64,000 nucleotides of DNA from Kaistia soli DSM 19436. Its GTDB lineage: Bacteria; Pseudomonadota; Alphaproteobacteria; Rhizobiales; Kaistiaceae. The position numbers and the translations under genes were made by a program. Under the pieces are notes generated by a model that saw nothing but the letters and a program-made list of their open reading frames with translations, was not told where the DNA came from and ran no database searches. This document shows positions 1-9,380 of this stretch, in pieces. Location: assembly GCF_900129325.1 (NCBI RefSeq), contig NZ_FQUP01000002.1:326668-390667 (forward strand), given 5' to 3'. Numbering within the stretch: the stretch's first letter is position 1; every line of letters begins with the position of its first letter.

Positions 1-47
1 GCCAGGACGGACGCGTCCCTTCCACCAAGGGCAAGCTGGGCGATTGA
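1..47 (+). CDS. hisB: HisB C-terminus (partial)
   Basis: Only the last 14 codons are inside the window, ending at a TGA at 45-47. The reading frame gives RVPSTKGKLGD before the stop, and the PSTKG segment is the characteristic C-terminus of imidazoleglycerol-phosphate dehydratase, which dehydrates IGP to imidazole acetol phosphate in histidine synthesis. The position directly upstream of DUF2628-hisH-hisA-hisF supports this. The identification rests on a short tail plus context. Confidence 0.75.
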   Translation, partial: QDGRVPSTKGKLGD

Positions 48-54
48 GGCGATC

Positions 55-540
55 ATGAGAGATTACATCGTTCTCGCGCCGCCGCTTCCCTCGAAGGACG
101 GTGCGCCCGAGGCGCTCCGCCTCGTCTTCGTGAAGGATGGCTTCTGCTGGCCGGCGCTGCTGATCACGCTGCCCTGGATGCTGTATCGCCGCCTGTTCGT
201 CGAGGCAGCGCTCTATGTCCTGGCCGTCACCGGGCTCGGCTTTCTCGGCGAGCGGATCGGTGCGCCCGCGACGCTGCTCGCGGCAGCGCTCCCTTTGGCG
301 CTCGGCATTCTTGGCAATGATCTGCGCCGTTTCGCGCTTCGCCGTCGCGGCTATGCCCCCCGCGGCGTCGCGAGCGGCGCCAATATCGATGAGGCGGAGA
401 TCCGCTACTTCCTCGGCCTGCCTGAGGCGGCGGCCGCGCCGCTGCCGCCGCGCATTCCTCCGTCCGCGCCGGGCCCGATGAACAGTCAGGTCGGCGGATC
501 GGTCATCGGCCTCTTCCCGCAGGCGGAGGGCGCGCGATGA
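55..540 (+). CDS. DUF2628 membrane protein in his operon
   Basis: A 161-residue protein with the look of the DUF2628 family: a short N-terminal segment, then hydrophobic stretches at roughly residues 33-48, 50-64 and 70-86, an Arg-rich loop, and a Pro/Ala-rich C-terminal tail. The ATG lies 8 bases after the hisB stop, and the 3' end overlaps hisH by 4 bases (ATGA), so it should be cotranscribed with the histidine genes. Genes of this family sit between hisB and hisH in many Rhizobiales, but no role in histidine synthesis is established. Its molecular function is unknown. Confidence 0.8.
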   Translation: MRDYIVLAPPLPSKDGAPEALRLVFVKDGFCWPALLITLPWMLYRRLFVEAALYVLAVTGLGFLGERIGAPATLLAAALPLALGILGNDLRRFALRRRGYAPRGVASGANIDEAEIRYFLGLPEAAAAPLPPRIPPSAPGPMNSQVGGSVIGLFPQAEGAR

Positions 541-1190
541 CCATCGCCATCATCGATTATGGCGCCGGCAACCTGCATTCGGTCGGCAAGGCGCTGGAAC
601 TCGCGGTGGCGCGCAAGGGCTCCGGCGGACCGGTCGTCGTCACCTCCGATCCGGCCGTGGTTGCTGCCGCTGATCACGTCGTGCTGCCCGGCGACGGCGC
701 CTTTGCCGATTGCCGCGCCCAGCTCGACGCAGTCGACGGCATGATCGAGGCGATCATCGAGACTATCGACCGTCGCGGCCGGCCATTTCTCGGCATCTGC
801 GTCGGCATGCAGCTTCTGGCGACGCGCGGCGTCGAATATGGCATCTCGCCCGGTCTCGATCGCATTCCGGGCGAGGTTCGTCCTGTTCACCCGGCCGATG
901 CCGGGCTGAAGGTGCCGCATATGGGCTGGAATACGCTCGACGCGTCCAGGGATGCCCATCCCCTGCTCGCGGGCATCCCGACGGGGCCCGAGGGCTGGCA
1001 CGCCTATTTCCTGCATGGCTATCAGCTTTATCCGGATGATCCAGCCGACGTGATCGCGAGCGCCGACTATGGCGGACCGGTCACGGCGATCGTCGCGACC
1101 GGCACGATCGCCGGCACGCAGTTCCATCCCGAGAAGAGCCAGAAGCTCGGTCTCGCCCTTCTCGCCAACTTCCTGGACTGGCGCCCCTGA
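537..1190 (+). CDS. hisH: Imidazole glycerol phosphate synthase, glutaminase subunit
   Basis: HisH hydrolyses glutamine and passes ammonia to HisF, which makes IGP and AICAR. The 217-residue length is normal. A class I glutamine amidotransferase triad is visible: nucleophile Cys88 in GICVGMQ, and His197 and Glu199 in the TQFHPEKSQ segment; the N-terminal IDYGAGN motif is also present. The ATG overlaps the DUF2628 stop by 4 bases, and the stop overlaps the hisA ATG by a single base (TGATG), so translation is probably coupled through the operon. Confidence 0.97.
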   Translation: MTIAIIDYGAGNLHSVGKALELAVARKGSGGPVVVTSDPAVVAAADHVVLPGDGAFADCRAQLDAVDGMIEAIIETIDRRGRPFLGICVGMQLLATRGVEYGISPGLDRIPGEVRPVHPADAGLKVPHMGWNTLDASRDAHPLLAGIPTGPEGWHAYFLHGYQLYPDDPADVIASADYGGPVTAIVATGTIAGTQFHPEKSQKLGLALLANFLDWRP

Positions 1191-1930
1191 TGATCCTTTT
1201 TCCCGCCATCGACCTCAAGGACGGCGCCTGCGTCCGGCTGAAGCGCGGTGCCATGGATGAGGCGACTGTGTTCAACACCGATCCGGCCGCGCAGGCGAAG
1301 CAGTTCGAGGACCAGGGCTTCGAATATCTACATGTTGTCGATCTGAACGGCGCGTTTGCCGGCAAGGCGGTGAACGGCGCCGCCGTCGAGGCGATCCTCG
1401 GCTCGGTGAAGATGCCGGTCCAGCTGGGCGGCGGCATCCGCGATCGCGCCGGCGTCGAGACCTGGCTCGACAAGGGCATCGCCCGCGTCATCCTGGGCAC
1501 GATCGCCGTGCGCGATCCTGATCTCGTGCGCGAGGCCTGCCGCGCGCATCCCGGCCGGATCGCGGTCGGCATCGACGCACGCGCCGGCAAGGTCGCGGTC
1601 GAGGGCTGGGCGGAGACATCGGAACTCACCACGATCGAGCTTGCCCGCCGTTTCGAGGATGCCGGCGTCGCCGCGATCATCTTCACCGACATTGATCGCG
1701 ACGGCGTCCTCGAAGGGCTCAACATCACCTCGACGCTGGCCCTGGCCCGCGCCGTCGGCATCCCCGTCATCGCCTCGGGCGGCCTCGCTTCGATCGCCGA
1801 CATCCGCCGTTTGTTGGAGCCTGACTGCCGCATCCTCGAAGGCGCAATTTCCGGCCGCGCCCTCTATGACGGCCGACTCGATCCGGCCGAGGCGCTGAAG
1901 CTGATCCGCGACGCGCGGAGACTGAACTGA
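1190..1930 (+). CDS. hisA: ProFAR isomerase (HisA)
   Basis: HisA isomerises the aminoaldose ProFAR to the aminoketose PRFAR, the HisF substrate. The 246-residue protein is a (beta/alpha)8 barrel with the internal half-barrel duplication typical of HisA and HisF. The first catalytic Asp is Asp8 in FPAIDLKDG, and the second is in FTDIDRDG in the second half. Phosphate-binding loops such as QLGGGIR and IASGG are present. It overlaps hisH and hisF by one base on each side (TGATG), consistent with strict operon expression. Confidence 0.97.
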   Translation: MILFPAIDLKDGACVRLKRGAMDEATVFNTDPAAQAKQFEDQGFEYLHVVDLNGAFAGKAVNGAAVEAILGSVKMPVQLGGGIRDRAGVETWLDKGIARVILGTIAVRDPDLVREACRAHPGRIAVGIDARAGKVAVEGWAETSELTTIELARRFEDAGVAAIIFTDIDRDGVLEGLNITSTLALARAVGIPVIASGGLASIADIRRLLEPDCRILEGAISGRALYDGRLDPAEALKLIRDARRLN

Positions 1931-2718
1931 TGCTCAAGACCCGCGTGATCCCCTGCCTCGACGTCAAGGACGGCCGCGTCGTCAAGGGCGTGCAGTTCAT
2001 CGACCTGATCGATGCCGGCGATCCCGTCGAGGCCGCCAAGGCTTATGACGCGGCCGGTGCCGACGAACTCTGCTTCCTCGACATCACCGCGACGCACGAG
2101 AATCGCGGCACGATCCTCGATGTCGTGGCCCGCACCGCCGAGGCTTGTTTCATGCCGGTGACGGTCGGCGGCGGCGTGCGTACGGTCGAGGATATCCGCG
2201 CGCTGATGCTGGCTGGCGCCGACAAGGTGGCGATCAACAGTGCAGCCGTGTTCGATCGGACGATCGTCGGCCGTGCGGCCGAGAAGTTCGGCGCGCAGGC
2301 GATTGTCGTTTCCATCGACGCCAAGCAGACACGTCGGCGCGGCGTCGGCGGCGACAACGAGGACCGCTGGGAGATCTTCACCCATGGCGGCCGCAAGCCG
2401 ACCGGCATCGATGCCGTCCAATATTCACGCGAGGTCGCGGAGCTCGGCGCCGGCGAAATCCTGCTGACTTCGATGGACCGTGACGGCACCCGCGATGGCT
2501 TCGATCTCGCGCTGACGCGCACGATTGCGGATATGGTGTCGGTGCCGGTCGTCGCATCCGGCGGCGTCGGCAGCCTCGATCACCTCGTCGACGGCGTGCG
2601 TATCGGTCATGCCAGCGCCGTTCTGGCCGCCTCGATCTTCCATTTCGGCACCTTCACGCTGCAGCAGGCGAAGGCCCATATGGCGGCGGCCGGCATTGCC
2701 GTCCGGCTTGATGGCTGA
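1930..2718 (+). CDS. hisF: Imidazole glycerol phosphate synthase, cyclase subunit
   Basis: HisF takes ammonia from HisH and converts PRFAR to IGP plus AICAR, linking histidine and purine synthesis. The 262-residue barrel has the expected catalytic Asp11 in [13 protein letters not shown] and a second Asp in VVSIDAKQ. The phosphate-binding [10 protein letters not shown] and ASGGVGS loops are intact. Its 3' end covers an in-frame ATG (2711) for hisE, but the better hisE start is downstream. No anomalies were seen. Confidence 0.97.
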   Translation: MLKTRVIPCLDVKDGRVVKGVQFIDLIDAGDPVEAAKAYDAAGADELCFLDITATHENRGTILDVVARTAEACFMPVTVGGGVRTVEDIRALMLAGADKVAINSAAVFDRTIVGRAAEKFGAQAIVVSIDAKQTRRRGVGGDNEDRWEIFTHGGRKPTGIDAVQYSREVAELGAGEILLTSMDRDGTRDGFDLALTRTIADMVSVPVVASGGVGSLDHLVDGVRIGHASAVLAASIFHFGTFTLQQAKAHMAAAGIAVRLDG

Positions 2719-2728
2719 GGAGGCCCCC

Positions 2729-3052
2729 GTGTCCGATTTCACTCTTCCCGACCTCGTCGCCATCGTGCATGCCCGCGCGACCTCGGGCGATCCCGGCTCC
2801 TACACGGCGAAGCTCCTCGCCAAAGGGCCGGCGCGCGTCGCCAAGAAGTTTGGCGAGGAAGCGGTCGAAGCAGTAATCGCGGCTGTCGAGGGCGACAACG
2901 CCGCCTTGACGTCGGAGGCCGCCGACATGCTCTATCATTTTGTGGTTCTCCTCGAAGCGCGCGGCATCCCGCTCGATGCCGTGATGGCCGAGCTTGCCGG
3001 GCGTACCGGACGCACCGGGCTCGAGGAGAAGGCGTCGCGGCCGCCCGAATAG
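2729..3052 (+). CDS. hisE: Phosphoribosyl-ATP pyrophosphatase
   Basis: HisE hydrolyses phosphoribosyl-ATP to phosphoribosyl-AMP and pyrophosphate, the second step of histidine synthesis. The all-alpha NTP-pyrophosphatase motif [11 protein letters not shown] with downstream EAADMLYH is present, giving the metal-binding acidic residues. I chose the GTG at 2729 (107 residues, starting V/MSDFTL) because GAGGAGG at 2717-2723 lies 5 bases upstream and family members begin at this point. The alternative ATG at 2711 inside hisF would add six residues. HisI is not adjacent, so the bifunctional HisIE form is absent here. Confidence 0.93.
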   Translation: MSDFTLPDLVAIVHARATSGDPGSYTAKLLAKGPARVAKKFGEEAVEAVIAAVEGDNAALTSEAADMLYHFVVLLEARGIPLDAVMAELAGRTGRTGLEEKASRPPE

Positions 3053-3069
3053 GCCGCTGGGAACAGACG

Positions 3070-4023
3070 ATGGACAGCGCATCGCGGCCTCAGCTCGCCC
3101 CGCACCGCTACTTCACCCGCGAGGAATGGGCGTCGCTGCGTGCCGACACGCCGCTGACGCTTGACGAGAGCGATCTGGCGCGGCTGCGCAGCCTCAACGA
3201 CCCGATCTCTATCGACGAGGTCGTGAGCATCTATCTGCCGCTCTCGCGCCTGCTCAATCTCTATGTTGCGGCGACGCAGCGGCTCTATAAGGCGACGCGC
3301 ACCTTTCTCGGGACTACCGACGGCAAGACGCCCTTCATCATCGGCATTGGCGGCTCGGTCGCGGTTGGCAAATCGACCACGGCGCGCGTTTTGCGCGCCC
3401 TGCTCCAGCGCTGGCCGGATACGCCGAAGGTTGAGCTCGTCACCACCGATGGTTTCCTCTATCCGAACGCCGTGCTGCAGCGCGAAGGGCTGATGGAGCG
3501 CAAGGGGTTTCCCGACAGCTACGATCTGCCGGCGCTGCTGGCTTTCCTCTCGGACATCAAGGCGGGTTCGCCGCGCGTGTCCGCGCCGCTGTATTCGCAC
3601 CTCGTCTATGACATCGTCCCTTCCGAGCGCGTCACGATCGATGCGCCCGACATCCTTATCGTCGAGGGCCTCAACGTCCTGCAGACGCCCCGCCTGCCGC
3701 GCGACGGCAAGGCGGTGCCCTTTGTCTCCGACTTCTTCGATTTCTCGATCTATATCGACGCCGACGAGATCGATATCCACCGCTGGTATGTCGCGCGGTT
3801 CGAGCGGCTGCGCGCCACGGCCTTCCAGGATCCGAGTTCCTATTTCCACCGGTATGCGCTCATCCCCGAGGAAGAGGCGCTGGCGATCGCCGAGCGGCTC
3901 TGGTCGCGCATCAACCTTGTCAATCTGCGCGAAAACATCCTGCCGACGCGGCCGCGCGCCGATCTGATCCTCAGCAAGGGCGCCAATCACCTCATCGAAC
4001 AGGTCGCGCTGCGGCGTCTCTGA
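3070..4023 (+). CDS. coaA: Type I pantothenate kinase
   Basis: CoaA phosphorylates pantothenate, the committed step of coenzyme A synthesis. The 317-residue protein has the bacterial type I layout: P-loop [10 protein letters not shown], then the [10 protein letters not shown] segment, the [10 protein letters not shown] motif of the pantothenate site, and IVEGLNVLQ. It starts 17 bases after hisE, which is the usual Rhizobiales linkage of coaA with the histidine operon. Length and motifs are standard. Confidence 0.97.
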   Translation: MDSASRPQLAPHRYFTREEWASLRADTPLTLDESDLARLRSLNDPISIDEVVSIYLPLSRLLNLYVAATQRLYKATRTFLGTTDGKTPFIIGIGGSVAVGKSTTARVLRALLQRWPDTPKVELVTTDGFLYPNAVLQREGLMERKGFPDSYDLPALLAFLSDIKAGSPRVSAPLYSHLVYDIVPSERVTIDAPDILIVEGLNVLQTPRLPRDGKAVPFVSDFFDFSIYIDADEIDIHRWYVARFERLRATAFQDPSSYFHRYALIPEEEALAIAERLWSRINLVNLRENILPTRPRADLILSKGANHLIEQVALRRL

Positions 4024-4123
4024 AGTCTGTTGCCGACGGGCTGGAATGCCACTCGTTCGCAGTTGCGAAGATAGGCGTTGTGGCGGTGTGTGCCGGGGTG
4101 CTAAGGGCGCGAACCCCCACGTG

Positions 4124-5038
4124 ATGCGGATGCGCGCAATGCCGGTACGGATGGATAAGGTGACGCTCGTCGCCTTCAGCTCGATCGTCATCGCCCTTCT
4201 GGTGATGGGCCTCAAATATGCGGCCTATCTCGCCACCGGCAGCGTTGCGCTGTTTTCCGACGCGCTCGAAAGCATCGTCAATCTGGTGACGGCCCTCGCC
4301 GCCTTCTGGGCAATCCAGGTGAGCCGCAAGCCGGCCGATAACGACCATCAGTTCGGGCATCACAAGGCCGAGTATTTCGCCGCGGTCCTGGAAGGCGTAC
4401 TGATCGTTGTCGCAGCGCTCCTGATCGCGCGCCAGGCATGGATCTCCTACAATCTCCATCTCACGCCCGAGAACACCATGCAGGGCCTTGCCATCAATGC
4501 GGTGGCGACGGCGATCAACGGCGCCTGGGCGCTCTATTTGTTCCGCTTCGGCCGCCGCCGCCGCTCGCCGGCCTTCATCGCCGAAGCGTGGCACCTGACC
4601 AGTGACGTCATCAGCTCTGTCGGCGTCATCATCGGGCTTGTGCTGGTGGTGATCACGGGCTGGACCGTGCTCGATCCGCTGGTCGCTGTGATCGTGGCGG
4701 TCAACATCCTTTGGTCCGGCTGGAAGGTGATCCGCGATTCGGTCAGCGGCCTGATGGATGAGGCCGTGTCGCGATCGGTTGATACCGAGATCCGCACCAT
4801 CATCGCCGCCGAGGCCGAAGGAGCGCTTGAGGTGCATGATCTGAGGACCCGTAGCGCCGGCCGTGCTACGTTCATCGAGTTCCATCTCGTCGTTCCCGGC
4901 TCGATGTCGGTGGCGGCGGCCCATGCGATCTGCGACCGGATCGAAGTTGCGCTGATGAAGGCCGTCGAAGGGGCGGAGGTCTCGATCCATGTCGAGCCGG
5001 AGGCCGAGGCGCAGCATCACGGCGTGCTCGTCCTCTAG
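4124..5038 (+). CDS. Cation diffusion facilitator family transporter
   Basis: A divalent metal/proton antiporter of the CDF family (304 residues), expected in the inner membrane. Hydrophobic segments include ones near residues 11-30, 34-54, 80-100 and 150-195. Family motifs are SDALES in TM2, FGHHKAEYF in the following loop, and WHLTSD (HxxxD) in TM5, followed by a cytoplasmic ferredoxin-like domain from about residue 205. TM2 carries DxxxS where E. coli FieF/YiiP has DxxxD, so the metal cannot be inferred. I chose the ATG at 4124; upstream in-frame codons from 4046 look noncoding, and 4130, 4139 and 4151 are alternatives. Confidence 0.88.
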   Translation: MRMRAMPVRMDKVTLVAFSSIVIALLVMGLKYAAYLATGSVALFSDALESIVNLVTALAAFWAIQVSRKPADNDHQFGHHKAEYFAAVLEGVLIVVAALLIARQAWISYNLHLTPENTMQGLAINAVATAINGAWALYLFRFGRRRRSPAFIAEAWHLTSDVISSVGVIIGLVLVVITGWTVLDPLVAVIVAVNILWSGWKVIRDSVSGLMDEAVSRSVDTEIRTIIAAEAEGALEVHDLRTRSAGRATFIEFHLVVPGSMSVAAAHAICDRIEVALMKAVEGAEVSIHVEPEAEAQHHGVLVL

Positions 5039-5064
5039 CTTGGAGGCCACGCCATCTGCCGCGA

Positions 5065-5096
5065 CTTGATTTTCAAGGCGCGAGCGCTGATATCGG
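5065..5096 (+). promoter_or_regulatory. Probable RpoH (heat-shock) promoter of grpE
   Basis: CTTG at 5065-5068, an 18-base spacer, then CTGATATCGG at 5087-5096. The published alphaproteobacterial heat-shock consensus is CTTG-N17/18-CYTATNTNNG, and this site differs at one position. It lies 41 bases upstream of the grpE ATG. The -35 region is also half of a perfect CTTGA-N3-TCAAG dyad (5065-5077), whose meaning is unclear. Confidence 0.55.
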
Positions 5097-5136
5097 GCGC
5101 AAAATGGATTACCAGCTACGAAAGCGAGACGCCGCA

Positions 5137-5724
5137 ATGACCAACGATCCGCAGACGACGCCGGAGACCGAGACGGCCGTCGATCAGCCCGAGGCCGATG
5201 GCGCAGCCGAGGCGCGCATCGAGGCCCTGGAAGCCGAGAACGCGGAGATGAAGGACCGTGTCCTGCGCACCATGGCCGAAATGGAAAATCTCCGTCGCCG
5301 CACCGAGCGCCAGATCGCTGAAACTCGGCAGTATGCCATCGCGGCGTTTGCCCGCGACATGCTCACGGCCGGTGACAATCTGGCCCGCGCGCTCGAGGCT
5401 GTTCCGGACGAGGCACGGGGCGCCGAAGCGATGAAGACGCTGATCGAAGGCGTCGAGATGACCGAGCGCGACCTCCTCAATTCGCTCGAGAAACATGGCG
5501 TCAAGAAGCTCGATCCGCTCGGCCAGAAATTCGATCCGAACCTGCATCAGGCGATCTTCGAGGTGCCGACAGACGCGCAGCCTTCGGGCACCGTGATGCA
5601 GGTGATGCAGTCCGGCTATGTCATCGGCGAGCGCGTCCTCCGCCCCGCCATGGTGGGTGTCGCCAAGGGTGCGCCGCGACAGAAGGATCCGTCCGACGCG
5701 TCCGGCGCCGGCGAGACCGGCTAG
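5137..5724 (+). CDS. grpE: Nucleotide exchange factor GrpE
   Basis: GrpE releases ADP from DnaK in the heat-shock chaperone cycle. The 195-residue protein has an acidic N-terminus, a long coiled coil (about residues 25-75, with [14 protein letters not shown]), the four-helix region, and a C-terminal beta domain with the [15 protein letters not shown] and [15 protein letters not shown] signatures. The ATG at 5137 is chosen over 5104, which would add 11 residues and run into the proposed promoter's downstream region. dnaK and dnaJ lie 40 kb away in the window and hrcA 29 kb away, so the regulon is scattered. Confidence 0.95.
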   Translation: MTNDPQTTPETETAVDQPEADGAAEARIEALEAENAEMKDRVLRTMAEMENLRRRTERQIAETRQYAIAAFARDMLTAGDNLARALEAVPDEARGAEAMKTLIEGVEMTERDLLNSLEKHGVKKLDPLGQKFDPNLHQAIFEVPTDAQPSGTVMQVMQSGYVIGERVLRPAMVGVAKGAPRQKDPSDASGAGETG

Positions 5725-5730
5725 TCCAAA

Positions 5731-6375
5731 ATGGGCCTGGATGTCTCCTTGCTCCAGGCCCTCGATTCGATCGGGGTCGTCGTCTTTGCCGTCACAGGCG
5801 CACTGGCCGCGTCGCGCAAGGAACTCGACCTTGTCGGTTTCGTCTTCCTGGCGGCGATCACTGGCGTCGGTGGCGGCACGCTGCGTGACGTCATTCTCGG
5901 CGAGACGCCGGTCTTCTGGATTCGTGAGCCGCAGCCGGTGATCCTCTGCGCGCTCTCCGGCGTCGCGGTCTTCTTTGCCGCACCGTTCGTCGAGTATCGC
6001 TATCAGGCACTGCTCTGGGCCGACGCCATCGGCATTTCCGGCTATTGCGTCATGGGCGCCTCGCGCGCGCTGGATGCAGGCGCGAGCCCATTCGGCGCGG
6101 TCGTCATGGGCGTCATGACCGCGTCCTTCGGCGGCATCATCCGCGACGTGATCGCCGGGGAGCCGTCCGTGCTTCTGCGTAAGGAGATCTACGTTACGGC
6201 GACGCTGGTCGGCGCGGCGCTGTTCGTGGTCGCCGTTCGATCGGGCATGCCGTTCTGGCCGGCTGCGTTCCTCGGCGGCCTTGCTGCCTTCGCCGTCCGC
6301 GCGGGCGCGCTCAGCTTCGGCTGGACGCTGCCGACCTATCGCTCGCGCCCAGGCCGCGAATTCCCGCCGCGCTGA
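5731..6375 (+). CDS. Trimeric intracellular cation channel family protein
   Basis: A 214-residue integral membrane protein of the YicG/UPF0126 family, now grouped with prokaryotic TRIC channels. About seven hydrophobic segments fill the protein. The two repeated signatures GVGGGTLRDVILGETP and SFGGIIRDVIAGEPS mark the internal duplication of the family, whose Gly-rich kinks line the pore. It starts 6 bases after grpE and is probably cotranscribed. Family members conduct K+ or take up small solutes; the substrate here is unknown. Confidence 0.88.
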   Translation: MGLDVSLLQALDSIGVVVFAVTGALAASRKELDLVGFVFLAAITGVGGGTLRDVILGETPVFWIREPQPVILCALSGVAVFFAAPFVEYRYQALLWADAIGISGYCVMGASRALDAGASPFGAVVMGVMTASFGGIIRDVIAGEPSVLLRKEIYVTATLVGAALFVVAVRSGMPFWPAAFLGGLAAFAVRAGALSFGWTLPTYRSRPGREFPPR

Positions 6376-6378
6376 AGT

Positions 6379-7326
6379 TCAGGCGGCGTAACGCGTCGCA
6401 TCGACGCCGTAGTGATTGACATAGCGCTCGTTGATGGCGCTGACAGGCAGCACGATCAGCACGTCCGTGGTGCCGAACTGACGATCGACGACCGCCCCGT
6501 CGCCGACATAGGCGCCGATCCGCAGATAGCCCTTCAGCAGCGGCGGGAGCAGGTGCAGCGCCGCCTTCGCATCGATCGCCTCGACCGGCACGCGGTCCAT
6601 CGCAACGCGGCGGCCGGGCAGGGCGCCGACCTGCCAGTCGCCCGGCGCGCGGGCATGATGATGCAGAAAGGCGAGCGGCAGCGCGAGACGGTCGGGGTCG
6701 GTTCCCTCGAGCGACGCGCAGCCGATCATGACGTCGATATTGTGCCGGCGCACATAGCTCCAGATGCCGTGCCAAAGCAGTTCGACGGTTCGCTTGGTCC
6801 GATAGGGGCGCAGCACGCAGGAGCGGCCGAGTTCCAGGAAACTGAGGCCGCTGTGTCGCTCGATCAGCGGCGCGAGGTCGAATTCATTGGCTGAGTAGAA
6901 GCCGGAAAAGCGCTGCGCCACGTCTTGGCGCAGCAGGCGATAGGTGCCGACAATCGCCGCCTCGCCTGACTTGGTGATCGTGTCGTGGTCGATGACGAGA
7001 AGATGATCGCAGATGGCGTCGAATGCATCGCGGTCACGCCGCGAAACCTGCGTCTGAATGTCGGGGATCGCCGACATCTCCTCATAGAAGACCTTGTAGC
7101 GCAGCTTCTGCGCCTTCTTCACTTCGCGCGGCGTGACCGCTAGGCGCACCTCGAGTGCGCCGATCCGCCCAAGCGGAGGAGGCGACAACGGAGCCGGCAA
7201 AAGACCTGGCGGCATCGTCTTTCTGAGCCCATGCAACATGCGCCGGGAAAGATCCGGCAGCGTGGAAAACGGCTCCGGAAACGGCCGCATCTTCGGCCGC
7301 GCCCCGCTTTCCGCCCGCTTCAGCAT
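6379..7326 (-). CDS. olsB: Ornithine N-acyltransferase-like GNAT protein (OlsB)
   Basis: The body of this 315-residue protein matches the OlsB group of GNAT acyltransferases, which transfer a 3-hydroxyacyl chain from acyl carrier protein to ornithine in the first step of ornithine-lipid synthesis. Family segments include LRYKVFYEEM, IVGTYRLLRQ, LELGRSCVLRPYR and MIGCASLEGTDP. I chose the ATG at 7326 because GGGAG lies 8 bases upstream; the open frame continues upstream into the kinase gene but that part lacks support. The second enzyme, OlsA, is not nearby. Substrate assignment is by family similarity only. Confidence 0.8.
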   Translation of the reverse strand: MLKRAESGARPKMRPFPEPFSTLPDLSRRMLHGLRKTMPPGLLPAPLSPPPLGRIGALEVRLAVTPREVKKAQKLRYKVFYEEMSAIPDIQTQVSRRDRDAFDAICDHLLVIDHDTITKSGEAAIVGTYRLLRQDVAQRFSGFYSANEFDLAPLIERHSGLSFLELGRSCVLRPYRTKRTVELLWHGIWSYVRRHNIDVMIGCASLEGTDPDRLALPLAFLHHHARAPGDWQVGALPGRRVAMDRVPVEAIDAKAALHLLPPLLKGYLRIGAYVGDGAVVDRQFGTTDVLIVLPVSAINERYVNHYGVDATRYAA

Positions 7327-7408
7327 AGCACGATCTCCCATGACGCGGCGTGCCGGCAGGCCCAGGATCGGATTCGCCGGCTGCGATCGACGCGTTAGAT
7401 CACGGAAT

Positions 7409-9265
7409 TCATGCAGTTTGGTGACGGGGATTGAGAGCAACGCTTCGCCTGCTCAGCGCCTTCTCGAAGGCGTGGCCGAGGCGCTCGGCGGAGATGGGTT
7501 TCTCCAGGAACAGATCGGCGCCGGCCGCCAGTGCAGCTGCCTCGTTGGCCGCATCGCCATTTCCCGACGTCGCGATCATCGCAGGGCGCGCGCGCTCGGC
7601 TGCGGGTGACGCGAAGGCGCGGACGAGGTCGAGCCCGTCGCCGTCGCCGAGTCTCAGATCGACAAGCACGACATCCGGCGGATCAGCGAGCCGCGCCTTG
7701 GCCGCCACCAGCGTTCGCACCTCACTCACCTCATGGCCAAGCCGCTCCAGCACGGCTCGGGCGAGGAGCGCCGAAACGGGATCGTCCTCGACGACGAGGA
7801 CGTCGAGAGGCCGGCGGCCGCGCCGTTCAGGAGCAATGCCATGGGGTTCGTCCGCCGGATCGGCAACGAAGCGGGCCGGACGGTGGATTGCTTCGCCGAC
7901 CACGGCAACGAGCGAGCGGCGACGCACTGGACGCATGAGATAAGCGTCGAACCCGTCGTCCTTGAGTGCGTCGACGGCCCGCCGGTCCCGCGATTCGATC
8001 ATGATTCCCACCGCCAGACGCCCGCCGGCCGCATCGCGCAGCCGCTTCAGCGCAACTTGGGCGTCGATGGCGATGCGTGCGTCGGCAAGAACCATGCGAT
8101 AGGGCTGTCCAGCCGCTGCGGCCGCTCCGACGAGGCCGGTCGCCTCGGAGAGACTGCCGACGAGACGCGTCTCGGCTCCCGCTTCTTCGAGCGCGGAACC
8201 GAGAGCCTCCGATTCAAGACCGGGTGGGGCCACGAGCAGGACCGCCTCGCCGTCGAGCGGCCGGGCTGCGCGGGGCGGGTGCCCGAGGGGCGCCAAGCCA
8301 AGCGTGAAGTGAAAGACGGCGCCGCCGCCCGCGCGCGCTTCGAGCGCGATATGGCCGCCCATCCGCGAGACGATCTGTTGCGAGATCGCGAGGCCGAGGC
8401 CAAGCCCGGTTCCATCGACCCTCGCCCGCTCGAAGCTCGCGAATATCCGGTCGCGGTCGTCGCTGTCGACCCCCAACCCGCTGTCATGAACTGCAAAGCC
8501 GAGGGCGATACCCTCGTCCGCGATCGAATCGGCCGGATCGACGGCCAGCAACACCGATCCCTGCTCGGTTGCCGCGATCGCGTTGGTGAGGAGGTTGATC
8601 AGGATCTGGCGCAGCCGTCCGGCGTCGACCATGACCGGCGGCAGGTTGGGCGCGACCCGCGTGCCGAGGCCGATGCCGCGCTCATGGGCCAGCGGGGCCA
8701 GCAACTCGGCGATGTCCTCGACGAGCGCCTCGATCTCTGCTGGAGCGGGCTGGAGCGTGAACTGGCCGGTCGCGATGCGTGAGGCATCGAGCAGATCATC
8801 GACCAATCGGGCGAGCGCGCCGGCGGACTGCCTGACGGCGCTGACATAGGCGCGCTGCTCGGCCGAGAGCTCGGTTCCGGCGAGCAGATCGACCAGCGCC
8901 AGCACGCCATGCAACGGCGCCCGCATCTCGTGGCTGACGGTCGCAATCGGGATCATCGCCTCGGCCGCCTTTTGCGACCCGGCATCGCTGAGTTCCCAGG
9001 AGAGATCCTGCAATGCCTCGAAACGCTCAGCCATCGCCCGGCGCGTACGGCGTTCGCGAAGGAGCCGCAGCCAGAGGCCCCCGGCGGCGCCGACGGCCAG
9101 GAATAATCCAGCGGCCAGGAAATAGCTGGCCCCGCTCGACGGTTCCAGGAGCCCGATCATCAACGCGAAAATGGCAGGCAGTCCCACACCAAGCGCGATC
9201 AGCGCCGCGGCGAGACGGTGCGTTTCGGACGGCGCGACGACAAGGCGGAGCGGATCGGCGGACAT
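7409..9265 (-). CDS. Hybrid sensor histidine kinase/response regulator
   Basis: A 618-residue membrane kinase. Two hydrophobic segments (about residues 18-40 and 48-66) are followed by a short linker, a HisKA domain with phosphoacceptor His112 in TVSHEMRAPLHG, and a HATPase_c domain with N box (LLTNAI), G1 (DSGLGV) and G2 (GTGLGLGLA). Next is a degenerate receiver-like region (about 340-455, lacking the acidic pair and the conserved KP) and then a complete C-terminal receiver with VVEDD, VLVDLRL and LEKP. There is almost no periplasmic loop, so the stimulus is probably membrane-borne or cytoplasmic. No partner output regulator is adjacent. Confidence 0.9.
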   Translation of the reverse strand: MSADPLRLVVAPSETHRLAAALIALGVGLPAIFALMIGLLEPSSGASYFLAAGLFLAVGAAGGLWLRLLRERRTRRAMAERFEALQDLSWELSDAGSQKAAEAMIPIATVSHEMRAPLHGVLALVDLLAGTELSAEQRAYVSAVRQSAGALARLVDDLLDASRIATGQFTLQPAPAEIEALVEDIAELLAPLAHERGIGLGTRVAPNLPPVMVDAGRLRQILINLLTNAIAATEQGSVLLAVDPADSIADEGIALGFAVHDSGLGVDSDDRDRIFASFERARVDGTGLGLGLAISQQIVSRMGGHIALEARAGGGAVFHFTLGLAPLGHPPRAARPLDGEAVLLVAPPGLESEALGSALEEAGAETRLVGSLSEATGLVGAAAAAGQPYRMVLADARIAIDAQVALKRLRDAAGGRLAVGIMIESRDRRAVDALKDDGFDAYLMRPVRRRSLVAVVGEAIHRPARFVADPADEPHGIAPERRGRRPLDVLVVEDDPVSALLARAVLERLGHEVSEVRTLVAAKARLADPPDVVLVDLRLGDGDGLDLVRAFASPAAERARPAMIATSGNGDAANEAAALAAGADLFLEKPISAERLGHAFEKALSRRSVALNPRHQTA

Positions 9266-9380
9266 CAGGCTGGCCCCTCAGGGTGCCGCAACGATACGGC
9301 CGCATCAGGCTAGTGGAGGTTGATTGCGAAACCCTTGCGTCTGGCCGATCGACCCGGCGCTAGATGCTTGCCGCGGCTGA

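Noticed and set aside
2935-4215. 426-codon open frame on the minus strand
   Set aside because: Antisense to coaA and the start of the CDF gene; Arg/Asp-rich shadow.
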